From Hymenobacter setariae (lineage in GTDB: Bacteria; Bacteroidota; Bacteroidia; Cytophagales; Hymenobacteraceae), in the NCBI RefSeq assembly GCF_007713685.1, contig NZ_VMRJ01000002.1, positions 1 to 64,000 on the forward strand: a stretch of 64,000 nucleotides of DNA. Direction: 5' to 3'. A model generated the notes under the pieces. The model was given only the letters and a program-made list of their open reading frames with translations, was not told the origin of the DNA and made no database searches. Positions 17,332 to 26,409 of this stretch are shown here, in pieces (within the stretch, counting starts at the first letter, position 1; the number at the start of each line of letters is the position of its first letter). A program made the translations under genes and the position numbers.

Positions 17332-17718
17332 TTAGCGAATAATGAGTTTGCAAAGCTGGCTAGAATTATCAGCCTCTAGCTTGACATAATATAACCCGTT
17401 AGCAAACTTGCTTAGGTCTAATGTTTTAGTGGCGTGTTCATTCAACTCGCTTAGCGTTTCGCGGTACATCACGGTACCAATCACGTTGAGCACGCTAACT
17501 TCGGCACGCCGACCTTCGAGGCCGCTAATGGTAAGGTGAATGATACCAGTGCTAGGGTTCGGATAAACTACCAGGGTGCGCTCCTCCGTTACACGGCCCG
17601 TAACGGCTTGGTGATGCACAGCGGGCATCGGAGCTGCCTCGGCGGGCAGCGCGAGGCTACCGCGCAGCAGCCCTAGGCTCGCTAACAGCATACCACAAAA
17701 TAGTACTCGTTTTTTCAT
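17332..17718 (-). CDS. Small T9SS type A sorting domain protein
   Basis: A 128-residue secreted protein. A signal peptide (MKKRVLFCGMLLASLGLL..., cleavage near residue 29) is followed by a short spacer. Almost all the rest of the protein is a T9SS type A C-terminal domain (VVYPNPSTG near residue 51, then a beta-sandwich ending CKLIIR). Because little remains besides the sorting domain, the mature product would be only a small anchored or released peptide. It may also have a structural role of its own. It is convergent with the small ORF at 17135 and divergent from the FAD oxidoreductase gene. Confidence 0.82.
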   Translation of the reverse strand: MKKRVLFCGMLLASLGLLRGSLALPAEAAPMPAVHHQAVTGRVTEERTLVVYPNPSTGIIHLTISGLEGRRAEVSVLNVIGTVMYRETLSELNEHATKTLDLSKFANGLYYVKLEADNSSQLCKLIIR

Positions 17719-17867
17719 AGCGATATCAACCAGAATAGCTTAGCTGGGTGGGATTAAAGTTACGGCTAGCTATGAATTTGGTTTTACAAAAGTACAGCAA
17801 CTTGCCTATATAAACTACCCTAAAATGCAATATAACGCTAGCAAGCAAGTTTAACCCAGTTTATCCA

Positions 17868-19022
17868 GTGCCATCATCCCAAAATTTTATTTCTGACACG
17901 GCCGATGTGGTACTAATTGGTGGCGGGCTAGCGGGATTGGCCGCGGCCCTCGACCTGGCTGGGCGTGGGCATCGGGTGCTGGTAGTAGAGCGCAAGCAGT
18001 ATCCCTTTCACCGGGTGTGCGGCGAGTACGTGAGCCATGAAGTGGGCCCCTACCTGCGCCGGCTCGGAGCCGACCCGGCACCGCTAGAGCCGGCCAGCCT
18101 CACAAAGTTCCGATTATCGTCACCGGCTGGGTGCGTGCTAGATAGCCCGCTCGACCTAGGCGGCTTTGGGGTGAGCCGCTACCGGCTCGACGACTACTTG
18201 TACCGGCTGGCGCTGGCGCGCGGTGTGGAGTTTGTGCTGCCCGCTACGGTGGCCGATGTCACCTTTGACGCCCCCCTAGGCCGCCACACCCTGACGTTGG
18301 CCGATGGCCGCCAGCTTACGGCCCGGCTGGTGCTAGGCGCCTATGGCAAGCGCAGTGCGCTCGACCGGCAGCTGGGCCGGCCGTTTTTTGCGCAGCGCTC
18401 GCCCTACCTCGGTGTCAAGCACCATTTGCGCTTGCCGGGCTTTGCACGAGACGTCATTGAACTGCACAATTTTCGGGACGGCTACGCCGGCATTTCGGCC
18501 ATCGAAGAAGACAAGCTGTGCTTTTGCTACCTCACCACCCGCGATAACCTCAAGCGCAGCGGGGGCACCATTGCGGCCCTAGAGGCGGGCGTGCTAGCCC
18601 AAAACCCGCACTTGGCCGACATCTTGCAGCATGCCGAGCGGCTGTATGCCCAGCCCGAGGTTATCAATGAAATCTCATTTGCCCCTAAGCAGCCCGTAGA
18701 GCAGCACCTGCTGCTGCTCGGCGATGCGGCCGGGCTCATTACGCCGCTGTGTGGCAATGGCATGGCGATGGCGCTGCACGGGGCCGCGCTAGCCGCGCCG
18801 CTAGCCGACCAGTTTTTGCGGGGGGAGCTACCTAGGCCGGCCTTAGAGGCGATGTATGCCCAGACTTGGCACCGCACCTTCGGGGCACGGCTGCGGGTGG
18901 GGCGAGCCGTGCAGCGCCTATTTGGCGGGCCCATGCTGAGCGAGCTAGTAGTGGGGGGCCTGCGCTACTGGCCGGCCGCCGTACGCGCCCTCATGCGCCA
19001 AACCCACGGCAAACCTTTCTGA
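17868..19022 (+). CDS. NAD(P)/FAD-dependent oxidoreductase (type III PKS partner)
   Basis: A 384-residue flavoprotein of the geranylgeranyl-reductase/UbiH-like superfamily. The N-terminal FAD-binding motif IGGGLAGLAAALDLAGRG lies near residues 17-34. A HRVCGEYVS motif and the second flavin motif LLLLGDAAGLITPLCGNG (near 283-300) follow. In many Bacteroidota an oxidoreductase of this kind is encoded with a type III polyketide synthase and a methyltransferase and is thought to act on the polyketide product. Here it lies 148 bases upstream of the PKS on the same strand. The start is the GTG at 17868. The product chemistry is not known. Confidence 0.88.
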   Translation: MPSSQNFISDTADVVLIGGGLAGLAAALDLAGRGHRVLVVERKQYPFHRVCGEYVSHEVGPYLRRLGADPAPLEPASLTKFRLSSPAGCVLDSPLDLGGFGVSRYRLDDYLYRLALARGVEFVLPATVADVTFDAPLGRHTLTLADGRQLTARLVLGAYGKRSALDRQLGRPFFAQRSPYLGVKHHLRLPGFARDVIELHNFRDGYAGISAIEEDKLCFCYLTTRDNLKRSGGTIAALEAGVLAQNPHLADILQHAERLYAQPEVINEISFAPKQPVEQHLLLLGDAAGLITPLCGNGMAMALHGAALAAPLADQFLRGELPRPALEAMYAQTWHRTFGARLRVGRAVQRLFGGPMLSELVVGGLRYWPAAVRALMRQTHGKPF

Positions 19023-19170
19023 AGGTACATTATTTGGAGATTAGCTTCCCGAAATCCCCTAGGTTGCGTAAGTAAAGCTTCTGCGAATGGTTACTTGTTA
19101 GCGGTTACTGGTTAATTCCTTATCCACAGCCGATTACTCCCTAACCCCTACCGATTAACTGTTATTCTGA

Positions 19171-20283
19171 ATGCCCAGCTACCTGGGTGCCATCGGCACC
19201 GCCCTCCCCACCTACCGCCTGGCCCAGCCCGTCATTGCCGATTTTATGGCGCGGGCGCTGGAGCTAGATGACTCAGGAGCGCGCAAGCTGCGGGCGCTGT
19301 ACCGGGTGTCGGGCATCGAGCATCGGTACTCGGTGCTCCCCGACTACGGGCGCACCCTAGGCGACTACGAGTTTTTCCCAAACACGCCGGGGCTTGAGCC
19401 CTTTCCGAGCGTGAGCCCTCGCATGGCGGCCTATCGGCGCGAGGCGCTGCCGCTGGCCCTAGCCGCGGCGCAAGACTCCTTGCGCCAAGCGCCGGGCGTG
19501 GCGGCCGATAGCCTCACGCACCTCATTACGGTGAGCTGCACGGGTATGTACGCGCCAGGGCTCGATATTGAGCTGGTGCAGGCCCTAGGGCTGCGCCCCA
19601 GCGTGCGCCGCACCTGCGTCAATTTTATGGGCTGCTACGCGGCCGTGAATGCCTTGCGGCTAGCCGACGGCATTGTGCGGGCCGACCCCGCCGCGCGCGT
19701 GCTGGTAGTGAGCGTGGAGCTGTGCACGCTGCACTTCCAGAAAAGCCACGCCGAAGACCATATCGTGAGCAACGCGTTGTTTAGCGACGGGGCAGCGGCC
19801 ACCCTGGTGCTGGGGCAGCCGCTGCCCGGCCCGGCCCCCTATCTAGCTATGCAGGCCTTTCACTGCGGCCTCGAGCCCAAGGGCACCCGAGATATGGCCT
19901 GGCACATCGGCGACACGGGCTTCGAAATGACGCTGTCGGGCTATGTGCCAGCGCTCATTGAGCGGGGCATCGGGCAATTGATTGCCGGGCTATTGCACGA
20001 GCTACCGGTACAATTGGCCGACATTCGGCAGTTTGCGCTGCACCCTGGTGGCCGTAAGATACTGGAAGCCATTGAGCAGGCCCTAGGGCTCAGCAAGGCC
20101 GACAACCGCTTTGCCTACCAAGTGCTACGCGACTACGGCAATATGTCTTCGGCCACGGTGCTGTTTGTGCTGCGCGAACTGCTAGCCGCCGCCACACCCG
20201 CCGATAACGGGGCGCCCGTGCTTAGCTGCGCCTTCGGGCCAGGGCTCACCCTAGAAGCCATGCTGCTAGAAGTGTGCGCATAA
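19171..20283 (+). CDS. Type III polyketide synthase (chalcone/stilbene synthase-like)
   Basis: A 370-residue homodimer-type ketosynthase that extends an acyl-CoA starter with malonyl-CoA without an acyl carrier protein. The catalytic triad is complete: Cys155 in FMGCYAAVNALR, His291 in ALHPGGRKILE and Asn324 in YGNMSSATVLFVL. The GVSG-like loop region near the C-terminus reads CAFGPGLTLEAMLL, as in the family. Product type (alkylpyrone, resorcinol or phloroglucinol) cannot be read from the sequence. The upstream FAD oxidoreductase is a usual partner. The usual third partner, a methyltransferase, is found only at 37969-38679 on the other strand. Confidence 0.95.
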   Translation: MPSYLGAIGTALPTYRLAQPVIADFMARALELDDSGARKLRALYRVSGIEHRYSVLPDYGRTLGDYEFFPNTPGLEPFPSVSPRMAAYRREALPLALAAAQDSLRQAPGVAADSLTHLITVSCTGMYAPGLDIELVQALGLRPSVRRTCVNFMGCYAAVNALRLADGIVRADPAARVLVVSVELCTLHFQKSHAEDHIVSNALFSDGAAATLVLGQPLPGPAPYLAMQAFHCGLEPKGTRDMAWHIGDTGFEMTLSGYVPALIERGIGQLIAGLLHELPVQLADIRQFALHPGGRKILEAIEQALGLSKADNRFAYQVLRDYGNMSSATVLFVLRELLAAATPADNGAPVLSCAFGPGLTLEAMLLEVCA

Positions 20284-20341
20284 TTGCTTGAAAGATTTTC
20301 TGACGCTTCTCCTAAGCCGCTCTACCCTTTTCTGCAAGCTG

Positions 20342-21247
20342 CTAGCGGTGCCGCTTATGTTGGCGCAAGTAGGCGAGCAGCTCGGCGGGGCGGTCGGTTT
20401 GGATGAGCGTGGCACCATGGGCTAGCAGCCAGCCCCAGCCGTCGGCAGGTTGGTTTTCTTCGAGGCTGCGCTCGTCGTCGTGGCCAGCGTCTAGGCTCGC
20501 CCACAGGCTATTGTACCAAATTTTAGAACCGGTGGTGGGAATGGTCTGGTAGGCCGAGTGCAGTAGCACGCTATCGGTGGGGAAGTTCAGCTCGTAGGCT
20601 ACGGGCCTGAGCTTGGTTTCGTACTCGCGAAGCAAGGCGGCGGCCTCGGGCTTGTGCAAATCCACAATGGGCATATACAGCAGCTGGCTGGTGAGCAAAG
20701 CGCCGTGCTCGGCCTTCACTTTTTCGTAGGGGTAGGCCGATTTGATAACCGCGTGGTCTACGGTGCCGGTTTTCACTAGCACGTCGTAGGCTTCTTGGAA
20801 GTAGTCGTAGCCTTTGTCGATGTTTACCATCACGCGGCCCTTGGCCGCCAGCATGCATTGCTCGAAGCTCGCGATACGCTGCCGGGTGGGACCACCATGC
20901 TGGTTTTTGAGGGTGAATTGCTGCAACTCGGCCCAGGTATAGTCGGCTGGGCGGCCTTTACCAGTGGTGGTGCGGTCGAGCAGGTTGTCGTGCATCAGGA
21001 TGAGCACACCATCCTTCGACTTCTTGAGGTCGATTTCGACCATATCCACTCCCATCTTGATGGCCGATTCGATGCCACGAATAGAATTTTCGGGCTCATT
21101 CCGCCAGTCGGCGCGGTGCGCCACCACCAACACTTGGTTGCTCTTAGGGTCTTTGAGCGTGCGAATGATGGCCTGCACCGGCCGCTGCGCTAGTGCTGGG
21201 CCACCTAGGAGCAGGCTAATGATGAAGGGCAGAACAAACTGTTTCAT
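20342..21247 (-). CDS. Secreted glycerophosphodiester phosphodiesterase family protein
   Basis: A 301-residue enzyme predicted to hydrolyse glycerophosphodiesters to glycerol-3-phosphate and an alcohol. The signal peptide is residues 1-21 (ending GGPALAQ). Catalytic and metal sites of the GDPD fold are visible: HR at 44-45, EPEN at 51-54, EID at 71-73 and MHD with His86, followed by LLDRTTTGKG. I chose the ATG at 21247; an in-frame extension to 21376 would run through a hairpin repeat and is spurious. It is the last gene of a leftward set: beta-propeller-like protein, SusC, SusD, GDPD. The export signal and SusCD neighbours suggest periplasmic use of imported phosphodiesters. Confidence 0.92.
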   Translation of the reverse strand: MKQFVLPFIISLLLGGPALAQRPVQAIIRTLKDPKSNQVLVVAHRADWRNEPENSIRGIESAIKMGVDMVEIDLKKSKDGVLILMHDNLLDRTTTGKGRPADYTWAELQQFTLKNQHGGPTRQRIASFEQCMLAAKGRVMVNIDKGYDYFQEAYDVLVKTGTVDHAVIKSAYPYEKVKAEHGALLTSQLLYMPIVDLHKPEAAALLREYETKLRPVAYELNFPTDSVLLHSAYQTIPTTGSKIWYNSLWASLDAGHDDERSLEENQPADGWGWLLAHGATLIQTDRPAELLAYLRQHKRHR

Positions 21248-21270
21248 AAGGGGTACTACTAAAATTAAGT

Positions 21271-21359
21271 CTGTCATACTGAGCTCTGCGAAGCATCTTC
21301 TCTGGTTAGAATTAGTAACTCTAGCGTGAGAAAATGCTTCGCAGAGCTCAGCATGGCAG
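21271..21359. repeat. Hairpin repeat family A, copy 1
   Basis: Inverted repeat with 26-base arms (21271-21296 and 21334-21359; 24 of 26 positions pair). The arms carry CTGTCATaCTGAGCTCTGCG and GAAGCAT. It lies between the SusD and GDPD genes. The outer TGTCATGCTGAGC and inner GAAGCATCTT blocks are shared with copies at 28826, 34378, 37369 and 59969. Confidence 0.85.
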
Positions 21360-21400
21360 ACGTGATGCGCGCGCATGGCGCTCAGGTGCCGATTAGCTTA

Positions 21401-22975
21401 TTAGTACCCTGGGTTCTGGTACATGCCCGTGGGGTTCAGCTTGGCCTCGTTGAACGGGATGGGGTAGTAATAGTCCTTCAGGCCGAAGTTGGTGAGCTGG
21501 GCGATGCCGAAGTTGGCTTGGCTTTTGGCCCGGAAGTAGTCGGTCAGCTGCTGCGGCGTGAAGGCGCGCTGCAAGTCAAACCAGCGCTGGTTTTCGAAAG
21601 CCAGTTCTACCCGGCGCTCGTGCAGGATGGCGAGCTTGAGGGTGGGATACTTGGCGCTGTAGCTGGCCGTGGCGCTAGCCACGGCGTAGCGCGGCAGGCC
21701 GGCACGCTCGCGCACTTGGTCGAGTTGGCTGATGGCGGTGGCCTCGTCGCCTAGGTAGAGGTTGGTTTCGGCCAGTAGCAGCAGCACGTCGGCGTAGCGC
21801 AGCAGCAGCCAGTCGTTGCCACCGTAGCCGGTGGTGCCGGCGGTGGCGCTGGCATCGCGGTACTTGGTAATGAAGTAGTCTTTCACCACGGCCGCGTTGG
21901 CGTACTTGATGGAGAAATCTTTGCGCACGTCGCCGGTTTCGTAGTCGAGCACGAGGTCGGGCGTCACGTTGCCGCCTACCCCGGTGTTGGGGCGCAGCGA
22001 GTTGATGATTTCGCCCTGGGCCTGGTAGTTAGCAGCGATGCGCGACGAGTAGTTGATGTCGCCCTGCCGGTACACGATGCGGAAGATGGCCTCGGGATTG
22101 TTCGTTTTCTTGGCCACTTCGAACACGTCGGCGTACGAGATTTCCTTCAGCAGCCCGAAGGTGCGCTTGCTGTAAGCCGTCGTGAGGTAGGTCTTGGCTT
22201 GGGTCAGGTTGGCACTGCGATTGGCTTGGTCGAGGGTGGTGGCCATGGTCAGGTACACCTTCCCCAAGAGAGCATTGGCCGCGATTTTGGAAGCGCGCCC
22301 GGTGTTGGCTGCCGACTGCGCATCGGGCAGCGGACTGGCGATAACATCCGTGAGGTCAGTCACTATTTGGGCGTATACCTTCTCCTTCTTCTCGCGGAAG
22401 GTGTTGGCCGCCACGGCATCGGGGGTAGTGAGCGGTTGGGTCACGAGCGGCACATCGCCCCATTCGCGCACCAGGTTGAAGTACGTGAGCGCCCGCAGGA
22501 ACTTGGCTTCGGCCTGGTACTGCGCCTTGGTGCTGGCTTGGGCGAAATTCACTTTTTCGGAGCCCGCCAGCATGTAGTTGGCCCGCGTGATAATCTGGTA
22601 CAGCGCCGTCCAGTGGTTTTGGAGGTAGGAGTTGCTGGGCAGCAGCGAAAATGCGTTGAATTGGAACGGTTCGCCGGCGTTCGACTGGTTGTCGTTGGTG
22701 CCAGTATTGTCCGAGCGCTGCTCACCGTAGAGGTCACTGCCCTCGGCCAGGCCACTGTTGTCGCGCAGGGCCGTGTACACGCCGTTGAGGGCCAGCAGCA
22801 CGTCGTTTTCCGACCGATAGTAGTTGTCGGCGGCTACGGCGTTGGGGTTGTTTTCGACCAGAAAATCCTTCTTGCACGAAGCCAGCAGTAAGCTGCCGAC
22901 CAAGCCCAGGCTCAGCAGCGCGGCCGGCCGACCTAGGGCCCCTAGGTGGGGTAAACGATTAGTTAAGAAACGCAT
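21401..22975 (-). CDS. SusD/RagB family nutrient-binding outer-membrane lipoprotein (pair 1)
   Basis: A 524-residue surface lipoprotein with lipobox LLASC (Cys near 34). The typical SusD opening is KKDFLVENNPNAV followed by a TPR-rich helical body (LNGVYTALRD, TRANYMLAG, AEAKFLRALTYFNLVREWG). The C-terminal half has LLLAETNLYLGDEATAISQLDQVRERAG and the closing PIPFNEAKLNPTGMYQNPGY. It caps the SusC channel encoded 29 bases upstream and binds the ligand. The family identity does not reveal the ligand; the neighbours (GDPD here, PI-PLC and GH92 in the second set) are the only clue. Confidence 0.94.
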   Translation of the reverse strand: MRFLTNRLPHLGALGRPAALLSLGLVGSLLLASCKKDFLVENNPNAVAADNYYRSENDVLLALNGVYTALRDNSGLAEGSDLYGEQRSDNTGTNDNQSNAGEPFQFNAFSLLPSNSYLQNHWTALYQIITRANYMLAGSEKVNFAQASTKAQYQAEAKFLRALTYFNLVREWGDVPLVTQPLTTPDAVAANTFREKKEKVYAQIVTDLTDVIASPLPDAQSAANTGRASKIAANALLGKVYLTMATTLDQANRSANLTQAKTYLTTAYSKRTFGLLKEISYADVFEVAKKTNNPEAIFRIVYRQGDINYSSRIAANYQAQGEIINSLRPNTGVGGNVTPDLVLDYETGDVRKDFSIKYANAAVVKDYFITKYRDASATAGTTGYGGNDWLLLRYADVLLLLAETNLYLGDEATAISQLDQVRERAGLPRYAVASATASYSAKYPTLKLAILHERRVELAFENQRWFDLQRAFTPQQLTDYFRAKSQANFGIAQLTNFGLKDYYYPIPFNEAKLNPTGMYQNPGY

Positions 22976-23004
22976 ATATAATGGCTATCTATGATGACGA
23001 ACGA

Positions 23005-26000
23005 CTAGAAGGAAAGGCGCACGCCCACGTTGTAGCCCCGCGCCAGCGGGTACTTGCCGTAGTCCACGCCGGGGGCTAGGTTGGCGCCGTTGTTGTAGTC
23101 TACCTCAGGGTTGTAGCCCTTGTATTTGGTGATGGTGAAGACGTTGTTGGCGTTGACATACACCCGCAGGCCGCTCACGTGCACCTTGCTGAGGAGAGTG
23201 GCGGGCAGGTTGTAGCCCAGCGTGAGGTTGGTGCAGCGCAGAAACGAGCCGCTCTGCAAGTAGAAGGTCGAGAGGCGGGTGCTGTTGCTCTGGGTGCCGC
23301 CGCGTGAGGCCCGGAATACCGTGCCGTCGCCGGGTTCGGCTTCCGAGCGGTAGCGGTTGGCTACGTTGGCATACTGATTGCCCGAGCCCTCCATGTTGTA
23401 CACGTAGTAGTCTTGCCCGTCGAGCACCTGGTTGCCGTACACGCCGTTGAAGCCAGCGTTGAAATCCAGGGCCTTGTAGTTGGCCGTCAGCGAGAAACCG
23501 TAGTTAAACTTGGGGTAGGGCGAGCCGATGACTTGCTTGTCGGCGTCGTTCACCACGCCGTCGTTATTCACGTCCTCAAAGTATAGGTCGCCGGGGCGCA
23601 GGGGGTTGGTGGAGGCTGTAGAGCGGGCGGGGCCCTTACGCACGTAGCCGGCCGGAAACGACTGAGTAGCGGCGTTGTACACGGCATTGTCGGCGGCAAT
23701 GTTATCTACGTCGGACTGCCGCACCATGCCCGCCACCCGGTAGCCGTAGAACATGCCCACCGGCTGCCCTTCCTGCGTGATGTGGGTGATGTACGAACGC
23801 TCGGCGCCGGCCGTCGTGATGGTATTAGCGCCACCCATATCCTGCACCAGGTTGCGGTTGAAGGATATGTTGCCGCTCAGACTCAGGTTAAAATCAGCTG
23901 TTTGAATGGCCTTGCCATCGAGTTGAAACTCTAGGCCCTGGTTGCGAATACGCGAGTCGCGTAGGTTAGTGAGGATGCTGGTGGTGCCCGAAATAGCCGA
24001 AATCGGCTGGTTGAACAGCAGGTTGTAAGAGTGGCTGAGGTAGACGTTGGAAATCAGCAGCAGGCGATTGTTGAACAAGCCTACGTCGAGTCCTAGGTTG
24101 AACTGCGAGGTCGATTCCCAACCTAGGCGCTGGTCTTTGAGCGCGCCGGCGTAGAAGGCCGTTTGGATGGTGCCCGGCCCGAATACGGCGCCGGTGGGGC
24201 TGGCCATGGTCTGCTGGTAGCCGTAGAGCGGAATGTTGTAATTGCCGGTGAGGCCCCAGCTGCCGCGCAGGCGCAACGTGGATGATTCGCCCACCATATC
24301 GCGGTAGAACGACTCATTCGAGATGGTCCAGCCCGCCGACAGCGAGGGGAAGCTGCCGTAGCGGTTCTCGGGCCCGAAGCGCGAAGAGCCATCGGTACGG
24401 AACGCGGCGGTCAGGTAGTAGCGCTCGTCGTAGCTGTACTGCACCCGCGCCAGGTACGAGAGCAGGGTTTCGGCCTGCTTGCCGGTGCCCGTAAAGCCCA
24501 CGCTGCTGGTGGCCGAGCTTTGGTAGAAGTTGGTTGGGTCGGCGCCTTTGGCCGTGATTTCCTGCACCGCATCATTCTGAAAACCCTGAGCCGACACGCT
24601 AATCTGGTCGAGGGTCGTGCGCTGGGCCGTGTAGCCGGCCAGGGCGTTCAGGTTATGCTTGCCAAACTGCTTGGTGTAGGTCGCCGTGAACTCCCCTAGG
24701 ATATTCTGCGTGTTGACGTTCAGGGCAGTAGCTGTAGCCGCCGCGATGGCCTGCGGCGAATAGGGCGCGTTGTTGCCGCTGCTCAGGCTGGTGGGCAGGT
24801 AGTACTCGTACTTCTCGTTGTAGGTCTGCAAGCCCACGTTGGCTTTGGCGATGAGACCGGGTAAGATTTCGTAGCTGGCGGTGCCGTTATAGGTGCCGCG
24901 TAGACCCTTGCGGGTGATGTTAGTTTCCTCGGCCAGCGCCACCGGGTTTTCGACGGTCTGATAGCCATAGGCCGACTGCTGGGCCGCCACCTCATTCTTG
25001 GCCAGGTTGCCGTTGTCGTCGTAGGCTCGGAAAGTCGGTGGGTAAATTAGCGCCCCTAGGATGGGGCCCTGGTTGAAGCGGCCTTCCTGCACCTCGCGGT
25101 TGCTGTTCGAAGTCACGAACAAGCTGCCACTGACGCGGAATTTCTTGCTCAGCTCAGCATCGAGGTTGGCCCGAAAGTTTATGCGCTCCTGCTTAGTCGC
25201 TACGATAATGCCTTGCTGCTGCTGGTAATCGCCGCTAATGAGGTAGCGCAGCCCGGCATTGCCGCCCGAGAAGGTCAGGTTGTGGCGGTTGAAGGGCGCG
25301 TTACGGTATAGTTCGTTTTGCCAGTCGGTGTTGTACTTGGGCGTGATGAGCTTCTGGTTAGCAAAGTCATATATGTCGGTCGGGATGCTGACCGAGCTGG
25401 CGTTGCCCACCCGCGCGATGCGCGTGGCGTTATCATCCGAAAACATGGCGTCGGTCCAGGGCTTGCCGCTATTCTGCACCAAGTCGCGGTAGGTGTTGTT
25501 GCGCCCATCAATGAGCAGCTGCGCAAAGCCGTTGGCGTCGAGCAGTTTTACCTTCTTGGCCAGTTGATTGATGCCGAATTGGTACTCGTAATCGACGCGG
25601 CCCTTGCCTTCCTTGCCGCGCTTGGTGGTGATAATCACTACCCCTCCCGATGCCCGCGAACCGTAGATGGCAGCCGAGGCGGCATCTTTCAGCACGTCGA
25701 TACTCTCAATGTCATTGGGATTAATAAACACGTCGTTAGCGGCCGGGAAACCGTCAATCACGTAGAGCGGGTCCGAGCTGGCGTTGATGGAGCCCACGCC
25801 CCGCACCCGAATTTTGGTGCTCACGTAGGGCGCGCCGCTCACCTGGGTGGCTTGCACGCCGGCCAGCTTGCCCACTAGGGCCTGCCCTAGGGTGGGCGCC
25901 GCGAGGTTCAGTTCCTTGGCCTTCACATCGGCTACGGCACCGGTCAGGTCGCTTTTGCGGGCGGTTTGGTAGCCTACGGCCACCACTTCGTTGAGCTCGT

Positions 26001-26349
26001 TGGCGCTGCCTTTTAGTTGGATGTTGATGGTGGTTTGGGTACTCACGACCACCTCCTGGCTTACGAAGCCAATGGCCGAAAACACCAACGTCGCGCCGGG
26101 ATTCACCTCGATGCTGAACCGGCCTGTGCCATCGGCAGCGGTACCGTTCGAGGTTTGTTTTTCAATCACGTTGGCGCCCGGCACCGGCTGGTTTTGCTCG
26201 TCGGTGATGGTGCCCGTGATACGCACGGCCTGCGGCGCCACCCGCGTCGGCAGCGGCCGGCCGGCTTGGGCCACGTGCGCCGCCGGCAAGCTACCGGCCA
26301 GCAGCAGGCCCGCCAACCACCGGCGTAGCGTTGTAGAGTATTGCGTCAT
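23005..26349 (-). CDS. SusC/RagA family TonB-linked outer-membrane receptor (pair 1)
   Basis: A 1114-residue TonB-dependent transporter. The order is signal peptide, carboxypeptidase-D-regulatory-like N-terminal domain (RITGTITDEQNQPVPGANV... near residues 43-125), and a plug domain with SusC signatures. The signatures are LNEVVAVGYQT, VRGVGSINASSDPLYVIDG and SIDVLKDAASAAIYGSRA. A long beta-barrel follows, ending in VGVRLSF with the terminal aromatic residue used for barrel insertion. The ATG at 26349 (MTQYSTTL) is preferred over an upstream TTG. It lies between a beta-propeller-like gene and its SusD partner, all transcribed leftward. Confidence 0.95.
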   Translation of the reverse strand: MTQYSTTLRRWLAGLLLAGSLPAAHVAQAGRPLPTRVAPQAVRITGTITDEQNQPVPGANVIEKQTSNGTAADGTGRFSIEVNPGATLVFSAIGFVSQEVVVSTQTTINIQLKGSANELNEVVAVGYQTARKSDLTGAVADVKAKELNLAAPTLGQALVGKLAGVQATQVSGAPYVSTKIRVRGVGSINASSDPLYVIDGFPAANDVFINPNDIESIDVLKDAASAAIYGSRASGGVVIITTKRGKEGKGRVDYEYQFGINQLAKKVKLLDANGFAQLLIDGRNNTYRDLVQNSGKPWTDAMFSDDNATRIARVGNASSVSIPTDIYDFANQKLITPKYNTDWQNELYRNAPFNRHNLTFSGGNAGLRYLISGDYQQQQGIIVATKQERINFRANLDAELSKKFRVSGSLFVTSNSNREVQEGRFNQGPILGALIYPPTFRAYDDNGNLAKNEVAAQQSAYGYQTVENPVALAEETNITRKGLRGTYNGTASYEILPGLIAKANVGLQTYNEKYEYYLPTSLSSGNNAPYSPQAIAAATATALNVNTQNILGEFTATYTKQFGKHNLNALAGYTAQRTTLDQISVSAQGFQNDAVQEITAKGADPTNFYQSSATSSVGFTGTGKQAETLLSYLARVQYSYDERYYLTAAFRTDGSSRFGPENRYGSFPSLSAGWTISNESFYRDMVGESSTLRLRGSWGLTGNYNIPLYGYQQTMASPTGAVFGPGTIQTAFYAGALKDQRLGWESTSQFNLGLDVGLFNNRLLLISNVYLSHSYNLLFNQPISAISGTTSILTNLRDSRIRNQGLEFQLDGKAIQTADFNLSLSGNISFNRNLVQDMGGANTITTAGAERSYITHITQEGQPVGMFYGYRVAGMVRQSDVDNIAADNAVYNAATQSFPAGYVRKGPARSTASTNPLRPGDLYFEDVNNDGVVNDADKQVIGSPYPKFNYGFSLTANYKALDFNAGFNGVYGNQVLDGQDYYVYNMEGSGNQYANVANRYRSEAEPGDGTVFRASRGGTQSNSTRLSTFYLQSGSFLRCTNLTLGYNLPATLLSKVHVSGLRVYVNANNVFTITKYKGYNPEVDYNNGANLAPGVDYGKYPLARGYNVGVRLSF

Positions 26350-26409
26350 AGTTGTAACCCTCAAGTTGTTGGAGGTGAAAAAAGTAGTCGGTAGGTGTGC
26401 CCTAGGTGG

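Noticed and set aside
21248-21376. N-terminal extension of the GDPD gene
   Set aside because: The added residues come from translating a family A hairpin arm; the signal peptide begins at 21247.
25318-25878. Plus-strand open frame opposite SusC pair 1
   Set aside because: Antisense shadow of the receptor plug region with no recognisable motif.
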